Positions 27,145 to 39,155 of a stretch of DNA of 64,000 nt are shown piece after piece; position 1 is the first letter of the stretch, and each line of letters begins with the position of its first letter. Under the pieces are notes generated by a model. That model did not search any database. It was not told where the DNA came from and worked only from the letters and a program-made list of their open reading frames with translations. Made by a program: the position numbers and the translations under genes. The stretch spans positions 4,278,001 to 4,342,000 of the forward strand of contig NZ_JALDST010000001.1 in assembly GCF_022747945.1 (NCBI RefSeq). Direction: 5' to 3'. The stretch is from Micromonospora sp. R77. GTDB lineage: Bacteria; Actinomycetota; Actinomycetes; Mycobacteriales; Micromonosporaceae.

Positions 27145-27178
27145 GCGCCACCGGCGGGTCGCCCTGCCGGTGGCGCTC
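27143..27178. terminator. terminator between convergent genes
   Basis: GAGCGCCACCGGC (27143-27155) pairs perfectly with 27166-27178. It begins within the stop codon of the ABC exporter and lies before the end of the minus-strand oxidoreductase. Confidence 0.75.
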
Positions 27179-27186
27179 CTGGCGCG

Positions 27187-29650
<2,464 letters not shown>

Positions 29651-29695
29651 GAGGATGCGTCCAAGGTCTGTCAGGAGGGTCGGTCGGGGGCAGCG

Positions 29696-29785
29696 TCAGG
29701 AGACTGGCTGCGCCGGACAGACGCCGCTGGCCTGCAGTCGGAGGTCGACATACAGGCGAACGGTGAGGTGCCAGACGTTGGTCAT
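29696..29785 (-). CDS. 29-residue cysteine-type leader peptide
   Basis: From ATG 29785 the peptide reads MTNVWHLTVRLYVDLRLQAS, then GVCPAQPVS and stop. It fits the actinobacterial leader pattern L-x-x-R-x-x-VDL-x-x-x-x-S-x-x-C, found before sulfur-assimilation and cysteine-related genes, where ribosome stalling at Cys couples translation to cysteine supply. It ends 45 bases before the symporter. An anti-Shine-Dalgarno-like CCCTCC lies between the two. The regulatory role is inferred from family knowledge; the peptide itself is read directly. Confidence 0.6.
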   Translation of the reverse strand: MTNVWHLTVRLYVDLRLQASGVCPAQPVS

Positions 29786-30468
29786 CGCCTGCCGACGCTA
29801 CTCCCAGCCGGCTCCCAGGTGGAAGGAGTGCCCTCCGTGACGATCCTTACAGCGCTCGTTCCGGTGCGGCTCCCGCGCGTCGCGCGGTCACCTCGGCGGC
29901 ACCGACCGGCGACGGTGGCCCGCGGTGAACGCCCGGACGTTCCCCGCCGTCCGGCCTGGGGGTCTCCTTCGCCCGCGCGCCGTCGACCGAGGGCTCGGGA
30001 TCGAGTACGCCGAGGCCGGCTGGCCCTGACCTCACTCTCGGTGATGTCCGCGCGGCCCCGTAGCCACCCCCGCCGCTCCCTTTGCTCTGCAGCCACGGAC
30101 GCATCGGTGACCGTGTGTTCCTGATGCGTCCGTGGCTGCAGAGCAAAGGCGGGGAAATGAAGGTGGCCGGGTCGGTCGAGGAGGGGTGTTTTTGTCCGTT
30201 TGGCGGGTTTCTTTCCGGTGAGCGCGGGTTGAGCCCAGGGTGGTGGGTAACGCTGCGTCAGCGTCACGTTGGGTGTCTACGTAACCGGGAAACCATGTGT
30301 CGGGGGACGCGCTGCGGACCGGGGCCGAGCGCCCGGGAGAAATGAGAGCCCAGCGGGACCGAGAGCCGGCAGGAGCGAGAGTCGGGGAGGGACCGAGACC
30401 TCGGGAGGAAGGAGAGCCCGAAAGGCACGGGAGCCGGAGGGAGCCCCGGGACATGGCCGCGGCCGTGG
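29786..30468. other. 683-base region without a recognisable gene
   Basis: This is the upstream region of the leader peptide and the end region of the minus-strand hydroquinone-reductase-like gene. It holds a long perfect inverted repeat (30079-30149), a T-rich patch near 30187-30215 and a purine-rich tract of irregular GAGAG/GGGA runs (about 30335-30450). I see no RNA gene or riboswitch with confidence. Confidence 0.6.
30079..30149. repeat. 27-bp perfect inverted repeat
   Basis: The arm 30079-30105 pairs with 30123-30149 without mismatch (core GCAGCCACGGACGCATC) around a 17-base loop. It is AT-richer than its surroundings and unlike the GATCATGGAGTT palindromes. It could be a terminator for the minus-strand gene that ends at 30469, or the trace of a small mobile element. 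Confidence 0.85.
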
Positions 30469-31434
30469 TCAGCCTCGGCCGTGCGGGGTGGTCCAGCCCG
30501 AGAGGTCCGGGCCGAGCGGGACGATCCGGGTCGGGTTGATCGCGTCGTGGGTGGCGTAGTAGTGCCGCTTGATGTGGTCGAAGTCCACCGTCTCGCCGAA
30601 GCCCGGCGTCTGGAACAGGTCGCGGGCGTACGCCCACAGCACCGGCATCTCGGTCAGCTTCTGCCGGTTGCACTTGAAGTGGCCGTGGTAGGCCACGTCG
30701 AAGCGGACCAGCGTGGTGAACAGCCGCACGTCCGCCTCGGTGATCGCGTCGCCCATCAGGAAACGGCGACCGGCCAGCCGTTCCGACAGCACGTCCAGCC
30801 GGGCGAAGAGCGCCCGGTACGCCTCGTCGTACGCCTCCTGGGAGGTGGCGAACCCGCAGCGGTAGACGCCGTTGTTGACGTCCCGGTGGATCTCGGCCAT
30901 CAGTGTGTCCAGCTCCGGGCGCAGCTCCACCGGGTAGAGGTCCGGCGCGTCCGGCGAGTGGAACCGCCGCCACTCGGTGGAGAAGTCGAGCGTGAGCTGC
31001 GGGTAGTCGTTGGTGACCACCCGCCCGGTCAGCGTGTCGACCAGGGCCGGCACGGTCACCCGACCGGTGTAGTCCCGGTCGGTCGCCAGGTATGCCTCGG
31101 AGAGGAAGCCGATGCCCAGCACCGGGTCGAAGCCGTCCGGGTCGAGGGCGAAGCGCCAGCCCCGCTCGTCGCGGATCGGGTCGACCGTGCCCAGCGAGAT
31201 CACCTGGTCCAGGCCGAGCAGGCTGCGTACGATCCGCGCCCGGTGCGCCCACGGGCAGGCCCGGCACCAGATCAGCCGGTACCGGCCGGCCTCCAGCGGC
31301 CAGCGGTCCTGCTCGTCGGGGCCACCACCCGCCGGCGAGGTGGAGTGCGGGGTGACCCGGCCGGTGAACCGGTTGGGCTGGCGGACGAACTGCCCGCTGC
31401 CGGCGGTCTCTGCGTCGAACTGTGCCCGGGCCAT
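30469..31434 (-). CDS. glutathionyl-hydroquinone-reductase-like GST (YqjG/ECM4 family)
   Basis: A 321-residue xi-class glutathione-transferase-like protein. The active-site motif is WCRACPWAHR near residue 57. RDVNNGVYRCGFATSQEAYD and the C-terminal HIKRHYYATHDAINPTRIVP are hallmarks of the YqjG/ECM4 group, which reduces S-glutathionyl-hydroquinones. Actinomycetes make mycothiol rather than glutathione, so the real thiol partner is open. It has a leaderless-type start with TAGGTT 6 bases before the ATG. Confidence 0.85.
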   Translation of the reverse strand: MARAQFDAETAGSGQFVRQPNRFTGRVTPHSTSPAGGGPDEQDRWPLEAGRYRLIWCRACPWAHRARIVRSLLGLDQVISLGTVDPIRDERGWRFALDPDGFDPVLGIGFLSEAYLATDRDYTGRVTVPALVDTLTGRVVTNDYPQLTLDFSTEWRRFHSPDAPDLYPVELRPELDTLMAEIHRDVNNGVYRCGFATSQEAYDEAYRALFARLDVLSERLAGRRFLMGDAITEADVRLFTTLVRFDVAYHGHFKCNRQKLTEMPVLWAYARDLFQTPGFGETVDFDHIKRHYYATHDAINPTRIVPLGPDLSGWTTPHGRG

Positions 31435-31440
31435 GCCGTC

Positions 31441-31446
31441 AACCTA
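31441..31446 (-). promoter_or_regulatory. putative leaderless -10 box for the YqjG-like gene
   Basis: TAGGTT on the minus strand, 6 bases before ATG 31434, with no ribosome binding site. Confidence 0.4.
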
Positions 31447-31540
31447 GCCGCTCCGGGCGCGGATATCCTGGCGCCGGGCGTCCCCGTGACCCGGTGGGCG
31501 CCGCCACCGAGCCCCTTCCCACCCCCGAAGGACAGCGCTG

Positions 31541-32746
<1,206 letters not shown>

Positions 32747-32755
32747 GTCCGGTCC

Positions 32756-32795
32756 CCGCCGGGATCGCGCCCGCCTGCGGACGCGACCCCGGCGG
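32756..32795 (+). terminator. terminator after the thiolase gene
   Basis: 32756-32769 pairs with 32782-32795, 14 bp with one mismatch, 9 bases past the stop. Confidence 0.65.
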
Positions 32796-32971
32796 CACCG
32801 CCCGGCCGGCGGCCGGGCCTCGGAAATGTGGATCTCCCGTACGGTGACGGACGGGCCTAGAGTGGTGACCACCACCCGATCCGCGGGTCGGCCGGTGCGG
32901 TCCCGGGTGCCCGCGCATCCGTACCCACCGGTGTCCTCCCGCACGGCGGCGACGAACTGGGGCGAACCGAG

Positions 32972-33790
32972 ATGCAGATGCCGGACGGACTTCCCGCCGA
33001 GATCGACCTGAGCCGGCCCAGCGCCGCCCGGGTCTACGACTACTTCCTCGGCGGCGCGCACAACTTCGAGATCGACCGGCAGCTCGCCGAGCAGATCGCC
33101 GGCATGACCCCGAACCTGGCGGCCACCATGCGCTCCGGCCGGGAGTTCCTGCGCCGGGCCGTCCGCGCCCTGCTCGACGCCGGCATCGACCAGTTCCTCG
33201 ACATCGGCTCCGGGATTCCCACCGTGGGCAACGTGCACGAGGTCGCCCAGGCGGCGAACCCGAAGGCCCGCATCGTCTACGTCGACATCGACCCGGTCGC
33301 CGTGGCGCACAGCCGGGAACTGCTCGCCGGCAACGACCTGACCGCGGTGCTCCACGCCGACCTGCGCGAGCCGGACCGGATCCTCGCCGAGGCCCGCGAG
33401 ACCGGCCTGATCGACTTCGGTCGTCCGATGGGCATCCTGCTCGCCGGGGTGGTGCACTTCATCCCCGACGCCGACCGCCCCGGCGACATCCTGGCCGCCC
33501 TCCGCGCCGCCGCCGCCCCCGGCAGCTTCCTGGTGATCTCGCACTCCACCTTCGAGGACCAGCCGCAGGAGATGCTCGACGCGCAGCGGCTGTCGGCGCG
33601 TACCGACACCGAGATCACGCTCCGCTCGCGGGCGGAGATCAGCTCCTTCTTCGGCGACTGGACGATCCTCGAACCGGGCGTGGTGCACATGCCGCTCTGG
33701 CGACCCGACTCGCCGTCCGACGTGGACGAGCACCCGGAGCGGTTCGGCGCCTTCGGCGGCGTCGGCCGGTACGACCAGCCGGCCGGCTGA
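32972..33790 (+). CDS. S-adenosylmethionine-dependent methyltransferase, DUF574 family
   Basis: A 272-residue protein of the actinomycete-expanded DUF574/SAM-methyltransferase family. It opens with SRPSAARVYDYFLGGAHNFE, has the SAM loop FLDIGSGIPTVGNVHEVAQ, VYVDIDPVAVAHS, and ends with EPGVVHMPLWRPD. The substrate is unknown. It is followed after 5 bases by the GGDEF-EAL gene, so the two are co-transcribed. A TAGAGT box near 32858 could be the promoter -10. Confidence 0.9.
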   Translation: MQMPDGLPAEIDLSRPSAARVYDYFLGGAHNFEIDRQLAEQIAGMTPNLAATMRSGREFLRRAVRALLDAGIDQFLDIGSGIPTVGNVHEVAQAANPKARIVYVDIDPVAVAHSRELLAGNDLTAVLHADLREPDRILAEARETGLIDFGRPMGILLAGVVHFIPDADRPGDILAALRAAAAPGSFLVISHSTFEDQPQEMLDAQRLSARTDTEITLRSRAEISSFFGDWTILEPGVVHMPLWRPDSPSDVDEHPERFGAFGGVGRYDQPAG

Positions 33791-33795
33791 GCCCG

Positions 33796-35964
33796 ATGCT
33801 CGCCGCCCCACCGCCCGGCGGGGACGACCTCAGTCGGCCGGGCGCCCAGGCGTACGCGGCCGAGTGGGCGCGGGCGGTCCGCCGGCTCGGGTTCGTGCCG
33901 CTGAGCGCGGTCGAGACCGAGCGGCTGCTGCTCGTACACACCGAGCGGTTGGCCCGGGCCCTGCTCGCCGAGACGTTCTCCGCCGAACCGGCGGAGCAGG
34001 TCGGGCGGGCGCTGGTGGAGTCGCATCTCACCGAGCCCGGCGTACTCGACTGGTCGGTGCGGGCGTTGGGCGACCGCTTCCTGGCCTGGGTGTTGCCCGC
34101 GCTCGCCGGCTCGGCCGCGGCGGCGGAGCGGATCGCGGCGGTGCAGGGCGGCCTCGCCGCCGGGTACGCGCGGGCCCTGCGGGACCGGACCTTCAGCCAG
34201 CAGGAGCGGATCGCCCGCTCGGCCTGGCAGGCGCGGGACGCCGTGGAGCGGGCGCTGCGGGACAGCGAGGCGCGGTTCCGGGCGGTCTTCACCGGGGCGG
34301 CGATCGGCATCGGCATCGCCGGCATCGACGGTCGGATCATCGACGTCAACCAGTCCTTCGCGGACATGCTCGGGTACACCGCCGAGGAGCTGCGGGAGAT
34401 CAACGTGGCGTCGCTCTTCCACCCCGACGACGCGGCCGGGATGTGGGAGCTCTACCAGGAGCTGATCGAGGGCAAGCACGACACGGCCCGGGTGGAGAAG
34501 CGTTACCACCGCAAGGACGGCAGCATCGTCTGGACGGACCTCGCCGTGTCGCTGATCCGGCACGACGACGGCCGGCCCCGGTTCACCGTCGCCATGATCG
34601 AGGACATCACCGAACGGTACGAACTCCAGCAGCGGCTGCGCTTCCAGGCCCTGCACGACCCGCTCACCGGCCTGCCCAACCGGACGCTCTTCTTCGAGAC
34701 GCTGGGGAAGGTCCTGGAGACCGCCGGCCCGGAGCAGCGGGTCGGGGTCTGCTTCCTGGACCTGGACGGCTTCAAGGCGATCAACGACAGCCTCGGCCAC
34801 GACCTCGGCGACCGGCTGCTCATCGTGATCGCGCACCGGCTCGCCGACTGCGTGGCCGGCCGCGGGAACCTGGTCGCCCGGATGGGCGGCGACGAGTTCG
34901 TCATCCTGGTCGACTCCGGCGACGGCATCGACGACGCGGTGGCGGTGGCCGAGGCCGCCCTGGCCGCGGTCTCCGCCCCGGTGCACGTCGGCGACCAGCA
35001 GCTCGCCGTCTCGGCCAGCATCGGCATCGTGGAGTGCCCGGCCGGTGAGACCAGCGCCTCCGAGCTGATGAAGGCCGCCGACACCACCCTCTACTGGGCC
35101 AAGGCCGAGGGCCGGGGCCGCTGGGCGGTGTACGACCCGGAGCGCAGCGCCGCCGACATCGCCCGTTCGGCGCTCGCCGCCGGCCTGCCGGCCGCCCTGG
35201 ACCGGGGCGAGTTCGTGCTGCACTACCAGCCGATCGTCTCGCTGCTGGACGGCGCCATGCTGGCCGTGGAGGCACTGGTCCGCTGGCAGCACCCCGAGCT
35301 GGGGCTGATCGGGCCGGACCGGTTCATCGGGCTGGCCGAGGAGACCGGCCTGATCGTCCGGCTCGGTGAGTGGGTGCTCGGCCAGGCCTGCCGCGACGCG
35401 GAGAGCTGGCGGCGGGCGTACCCGGAGGCGAAGCTGGTGGTCAGCGTCAACCTGGCCGCCCGGCAGGCCGACGACCCGGCGATCGTGGAGACCGTCGCGC
35501 GTGCGCTGTCCCGTACCGGGCTGCCGGCCGAGCTGCTCCAGCTGGAGCTGACCGAGAGCGCCGTGATGGGCACCGCGGGGGAGCCGTTGCGGTCGCTGCA
35601 CCGGCTGGCCGAGCTGGGCGTACGACTGGCGATCGACGACTTCGGCACCGGGTACTCGAACCTGGCGTACCTGCGCCGGTTGCCGATCCACTGCCTGAAG
35701 CTGGCCGGCCCGTTCGTGGAGGGCATCCGGGCCGACGGCGCGGACGTCGCCGCCGACCATCGGGACGAGCGGATCGTCGACGCGCTGGTCCGGTTGGCGC
35801 ACGCGCTGGAACTCTGGGTCACCGCCGAGGCGGTCGAGACGGCGGTACAGGCCGAGCGGCTGCGCTCGCTGCGCTGCGACACCGGGCAGGGACGCTGGTT
35901 CGGGGCCCCCGTCCCCGCGGACCAGATCCGGGCCCGGCTGGCCGGCGGGAAGGAGGCGGCGTGA
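33796..35964 (+). CDS. PAS-GGDEF-EAL cyclic-di-GMP enzyme
   Basis: 722 residues. A helical N-terminal region (~1-150) of no family I recognise is followed by PAS (~160-275), GGDEF (~285-445, with intact MGGDEF at ~362) and EAL (~460-715). EAL catalytic residues are present: EALVRW, VSVNLAARQ, ELTES, IDDFGTGYSNL, the Lys of LKLAGPF, TAEAVET and TGQGRW. The usual LKID has become LKLA. Both synthesis and hydrolysis of c-di-GMP are therefore possible. ATG 33796 is 5 bases past the methyltransferase stop; the next gene overlaps by GTGA. Confidence 0.92.
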   Translation: MLAAPPPGGDDLSRPGAQAYAAEWARAVRRLGFVPLSAVETERLLLVHTERLARALLAETFSAEPAEQVGRALVESHLTEPGVLDWSVRALGDRFLAWVLPALAGSAAAAERIAAVQGGLAAGYARALRDRTFSQQERIARSAWQARDAVERALRDSEARFRAVFTGAAIGIGIAGIDGRIIDVNQSFADMLGYTAEELREINVASLFHPDDAAGMWELYQELIEGKHDTARVEKRYHRKDGSIVWTDLAVSLIRHDDGRPRFTVAMIEDITERYELQQRLRFQALHDPLTGLPNRTLFFETLGKVLETAGPEQRVGVCFLDLDGFKAINDSLGHDLGDRLLIVIAHRLADCVAGRGNLVARMGGDEFVILVDSGDGIDDAVAVAEAALAAVSAPVHVGDQQLAVSASIGIVECPAGETSASELMKAADTTLYWAKAEGRGRWAVYDPERSAADIARSALAAGLPAALDRGEFVLHYQPIVSLLDGAMLAVEALVRWQHPELGLIGPDRFIGLAEETGLIVRLGEWVLGQACRDAESWRRAYPEAKLVVSVNLAARQADDPAIVETVARALSRTGLPAELLQLELTESAVMGTAGEPLRSLHRLAELGVRLAIDDFGTGYSNLAYLRRLPIHCLKLAGPFVEGIRADGADVAADHRDERIVDALVRLAHALELWVTAEAVETAVQAERLRSLRCDTGQGRWFGAPVPADQIRARLAGGKEAA

Positions 35965-36461
35965 GTCTGAGCGACACGCAGGCGGTGGTCTCGGTGGTGG
36001 CCGCGCTGGCGATCATCGGCGGACTGGCCGGGGTGGTGGTGCCGGGGCTGCCGGCGCTGCCGCTGTGCTGGGGCGGGGTGCTGGTCTGGGCGCTCTTCGG
36101 GGACGCCGGGCCGGGACGCTGGGCGGTGCTCGCCGCCGCGACCGTGGTCGCGGCCGGCGGCACCGTGGTGAAGTACCTGTGGCCGGGGCGGAACCTGAAA
36201 CGCACCGGGGTGCCGACGTCGTCGCTGCTGGCCGGGGGACTGCTGGGGCTGGTCGGCTTCTTCGTCGTCCCGGTGGTCGGGCTGGTGATCGGGTTCGTCG
36301 GCGGGGTGTTCGGCGCGGAGCGGCTGCGGCTGGGCAGCAACCAGCTCGCCTGGCCGGCCACCGTGCAGGCGTTGAAGGCGGCCGGCCTGTCGATGCTGGT
36401 GGAGTTCCTGGCCGGCGTGGTGATCGCCGCCCTCTGGGTGGGTGGCCTGCTGCTCGCCTGA
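35961..36461 (+). CDS. DUF456 membrane protein
   Basis: A 166-residue protein with about five hydrophobic segments rich in Gly/Val; PGLPALPLCWGGVLVWALF and LVGFFVVPVVGLVIGFVGG match DUF456. The function is unknown. GTG 35961 has AAGGAGG 5 bases upstream and overlaps the stop of the c-di-GMP gene by GTGA, so it is translationally coupled to it. Confidence 0.8.
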   Translation: MSLSDTQAVVSVVAALAIIGGLAGVVVPGLPALPLCWGGVLVWALFGDAGPGRWAVLAAATVVAAGGTVVKYLWPGRNLKRTGVPTSSLLAGGLLGLVGFFVVPVVGLVIGFVGGVFGAERLRLGSNQLAWPATVQALKAAGLSMLVEFLAGVVIAALWVGGLLLA

Positions 36462-36540
36462 CCGGGCCGGAGGGCGACCGGGTCGAGCGGCGCGTCCCCG
36501 GGCGGCCGTCGTCGGGACCACCGGCGGCGCGGCCGGCGGC

Positions 36541-36546
36541 TAGGGT
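36541..36546 (+). promoter_or_regulatory. putative leaderless -10 box for the metallo-hydrolase gene
   Basis: TAGGGT lies 7 bases before GTG 36554, with no ribosome binding site. Confidence 0.4.
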
Positions 36547-36553
36547 CGGGCCG

Positions 36554-37301
36554 GTGCGGATCATCGTCCTGGGCGGTCTCGGCGCCTGGCCCAGCGCCCG
36601 GCAGGCGTGCTCCGGCTTCCTCGTCGAGCACGACGGCTTCCGGCTGCTGATCGACCCCGGCTACGCCACCCTGCAACCGCTGCTGTCCCGGCTGGACGCG
36701 GCGCAGGTGGACGCGGTCCACGTCAGTCACGGCCATCCCGACCACTGCGCCGACCTGCAACCCCTGCTGCGGGCCCGGGTGCTCGCCGACCGGTCCGGTC
36801 CACCCCTGCCGGTGTACGCCCCGGCCGGCAGCCTGGACCGGCTGCTCGCCGTCGACGAGCCGGGGCTGGTGGACGACGCCTACCGGCTCCACGGCTTCAC
36901 GCCGGGGTCGACGTTCGACCTCGGGCCGTTCACCGTGCGGACCTGGGCGCTGCCGCACTGGGTGCCGAACGCGGGGGCGCGTTTCACCGCCGGGGGGGAT
37001 GTCGATCGCCTACACCGGGGACACCGGGGCGAGTCCGGACCTGGTCGAGCTGGCCCGGGACGCCGACCTGCTGATCGCCGACGCGACGTACGTGGACGCC
37101 GTCCCCGACCGGCACGCCGGGAACCTCTCCAGCGCCGCCGAGGTGGGCCGGTACGCGGCGCTCGCCGGTACCCGGCACGTCCTGCTCACCCACCTCTGGC
37201 CGGGCACCGATCCGACGGCCGCGGTCGTCGCCGCCCGGCAGGGGTACGCCGGGCCCGTCGACGTCGCCGAGCCGGGCCTGGTGCTCACCGTCCACCGGTA
37301 G
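36554..37301 (+). CDS. MBL-fold metallo-hydrolase, frame broken at a G7 run
   Basis: The first frame (GTG 36554) reads RIIVLGGLGAWPSARQACSG with the zinc motif HVSHGHPDHC and a final PHWVPNAGARFTAGG. At 36992-36998 there is a run of seven G; beyond it the protein continues one frame over as MSIAYTGDTGASPDLVELA, then LIADATY and HVLLTHLWPGTDP, which supply the remaining metal ligands. The total length is one base over a multiple of three, so removing one G gives an ordinary 248-residue enzyme of the RNase-Z-like group. This is likely a sequence error or phase-variable run. Confidence 0.8.
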
Positions 37302-37302
37302 G

Positions 37303-37381
37303 GCGGCGGCGCGGGGCGTCCCGGAGGGTACGGCGGATCGCCGTACGAGTGAGAGAGAGGTGGACGCCCCGCGCCGTCGCG
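37303..37381 (+). terminator. nested hairpins after the metallo-hydrolase gene
   Basis: The outer arms 37303-37321 and 37362-37380 pair over 19 bp with one mismatch. An inner perfect 8-bp hairpin GTACGGCG/CGCCGTAC (37328-37346) sits in the loop, followed by GAGAGAGAG. Confidence 0.65.
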
Positions 37382-37564
37382 GCCGGGCGTTGCCGAGCGC
37401 CCGGGGTCGGCCCGTTGCGATCGGGCCTGGTCACGGGCTCAAGGATGCCGCCGGTCGGGGCGGTGCGGCAAGGCAATTAGGCCGCCCGGCCCCGGTTCCC
37501 GCCTGCCGAGGTATTGACCGGCCTTGATCACGGGACCACACTTTGCGCACTCGTACCGGGGAAC

Positions 37565-37579
37565 CACCTCGAGGAGGTG
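37565..37579 (+). promoter_or_regulatory. hairpin enclosing the Shine-Dalgarno sequence of the permease gene
   Basis: CACCTC (37565-37570) can pair with GAGGTG (37574-37579), which contains most of the GGAGG site 5-9 bases before GTG 37584. This could limit translation. Confidence 0.35.
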
Positions 37580-37583
37580 TGCA

Positions 37584-39152
37584 GTGGCCACGACGCCCGC
37601 GCCGACCGCCGAGCAACCGATGGACGACGACGCCCGACGGCTCGCCGAACTCGGTTACAAGCAAGAGCTGCGCCGCAAGTGGAGCGGCTTCTCCAACTTC
37701 GCCATCTCGTTCTCGATCATCTCGATCCTGGCCGGTTGCTTCACCACCTTCGGCCAGGCGTGGAACAACGGCGGGCCGGTCGCCGTCTCCTGGGGCTGGC
37801 CGCTGATCTCGCTGTTCATCCTGATCATCGGCTTCTGCATGGCCGAGCTGGTCTCCGCCTACCCGACGGCCGGCGGGATCTACTGGTGGGCGGCGACCAT
37901 GGGTCGGCCGGTGCACGGCTGGTTCACCGGCTGGCTGAACCTGATCGGGCTGGTGGCGGTCACCGCGTCGGTCGACTACGGCTGCGCCACCTTCCTCAAC
38001 CTCACCCTGTCGGCGCTCTTCGACTCGTGGGCCGGGACGCTGCACCAGACGTTCGGGCTCTTCGTGGTGATCCTCGTGCTGCACGGGTTGATCAACATCT
38101 TCGGGCACCGCATCATCGACGTACTCCAGAACGTCTCGGTCTGGTGGCACGTGGCCGGCGCGGCCGTGGTGGTGGCCATCCTGGCGTTCGTGCCGGACGA
38201 CCACCAGAGCTTCCGGTTCGTCTTCACCGAGCGGTTCAACAACTCGGGCTTCGGCGACGGTGACAGCGGCGGGCTGACCTTCTGGTTCTATGTGCTGCCG
38301 CTGGGCTTCCTGCTGACCCAGTACACGATCACCGGCTTCGACGCGTGCGCGCACGTGTCGGAGGAGACCCGGGGCGCCTCGCAGGCCGCCGCCAAGGGCC
38401 TCTGGCAGTCGATCTTCTATTCGGCGGTGGGCGGCTGGATCCTGCTGCTCGCCTTCCTCTTCGCCGCCACCGACGTGGACGCGATCAACTCGGCCGGCGG
38501 GTTCTCCGGGGCGATCTTCGAAAGCGCGCTCAGTCCGTTCTTCTTCAAGACCGTCATCATCATCTCCACCATCGGGCAGTTCTTCTGCGGGATGAGCTGC
38601 GTGACCTCGATGTCCCGGATGGCGTACGCGTTCAGCCGGGACCGCGCGGTGCCCGGCTGGCGGCTCTGGTCCCGGGTCGACCGCAACGGCACCCCGGTCA
38701 ACGCGATCATCGGGGCGACCCTCGCCGGCCTGGTGCTCACCCTGCCCGCCCTCTACCAGTCCGCCGGCATCCCGGTCGCCTTCTACGCGGTGGTCTCCGT
38801 CGCGGTGATCGGGCTCTACCTGTCGTTCCTCATCCCGATCTTCCTGCGGCTGCGGCTGGGGAACCGGTTCGTCCCCGGGCCGTGGACGCTCGGCCCGAAG
38901 TACAAGCTGCTCGGCTGGATCGCGGTGGTCGAGATCGCCATCATCTCGATCTACTTCGTGCTGCCGATCGTGCCCGCCGGGGTGCCCGGCAATGACGGCT
39001 TCACCTGGTCGGCGGTGAACTACGCGCCGCTCGCCGTCGGTGGGGTGCTGCTGCTGGTCGCGGTCTGGTGGTACGCCTCGGCCCGGAAGTGGTTCACCGG
39101 CCCCCGCCGCACGGTCGACGTCCCCGCACCCCGCTCCGCCGAGCCGTCCTGA
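37584..39152 (+). CDS. APC-family amino acid / amine permease
   Basis: 522 residues with 12 hydrophobic segments. The N-terminal DARRLAELGYKQELRRKWSG and SNFAISFSIISILAG are typical of the amino acid/choline transporter (BAT1/GABA-permease-like) branch. EETRGASQAAAKGLW is the conserved loop. It lies in the same region as the glnA4-aldehyde dehydrogenase set, so polyamine, ethanolamine or GABA uptake is inferred. A TTGACC box near 37515 may be the -35. A perfect terminator follows. Confidence 0.85.
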   Translation: MATTPAPTAEQPMDDDARRLAELGYKQELRRKWSGFSNFAISFSIISILAGCFTTFGQAWNNGGPVAVSWGWPLISLFILIIGFCMAELVSAYPTAGGIYWWAATMGRPVHGWFTGWLNLIGLVAVTASVDYGCATFLNLTLSALFDSWAGTLHQTFGLFVVILVLHGLINIFGHRIIDVLQNVSVWWHVAGAAVVVAILAFVPDDHQSFRFVFTERFNNSGFGDGDSGGLTFWFYVLPLGFLLTQYTITGFDACAHVSEETRGASQAAAKGLWQSIFYSAVGGWILLLAFLFAATDVDAINSAGGFSGAIFESALSPFFFKTVIIISTIGQFFCGMSCVTSMSRMAYAFSRDRAVPGWRLWSRVDRNGTPVNAIIGATLAGLVLTLPALYQSAGIPVAFYAVVSVAVIGLYLSFLIPIFLRLRLGNRFVPGPWTLGPKYKLLGWIAVVEIAIISIYFVLPIVPAGVPGNDGFTWSAVNYAPLAVGGVLLLVAVWWYASARKWFTGPRRTVDVPAPRSAEPS

Positions 39153-39155
39153 TCG

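Noticed and set aside
29786..30468. Riboswitch or T-box upstream of the symporter leader
   Set aside because: I found no T-box core, no recognisable riboswitch core and no covarying stems beyond the inverted repeat.
36992..36999. Programmed ribosomal frameshift in the metallo-hydrolase
   Set aside because: No downstream stimulatory structure was seen, and similar breaks at C/G runs across the window are better explained by sequence error.
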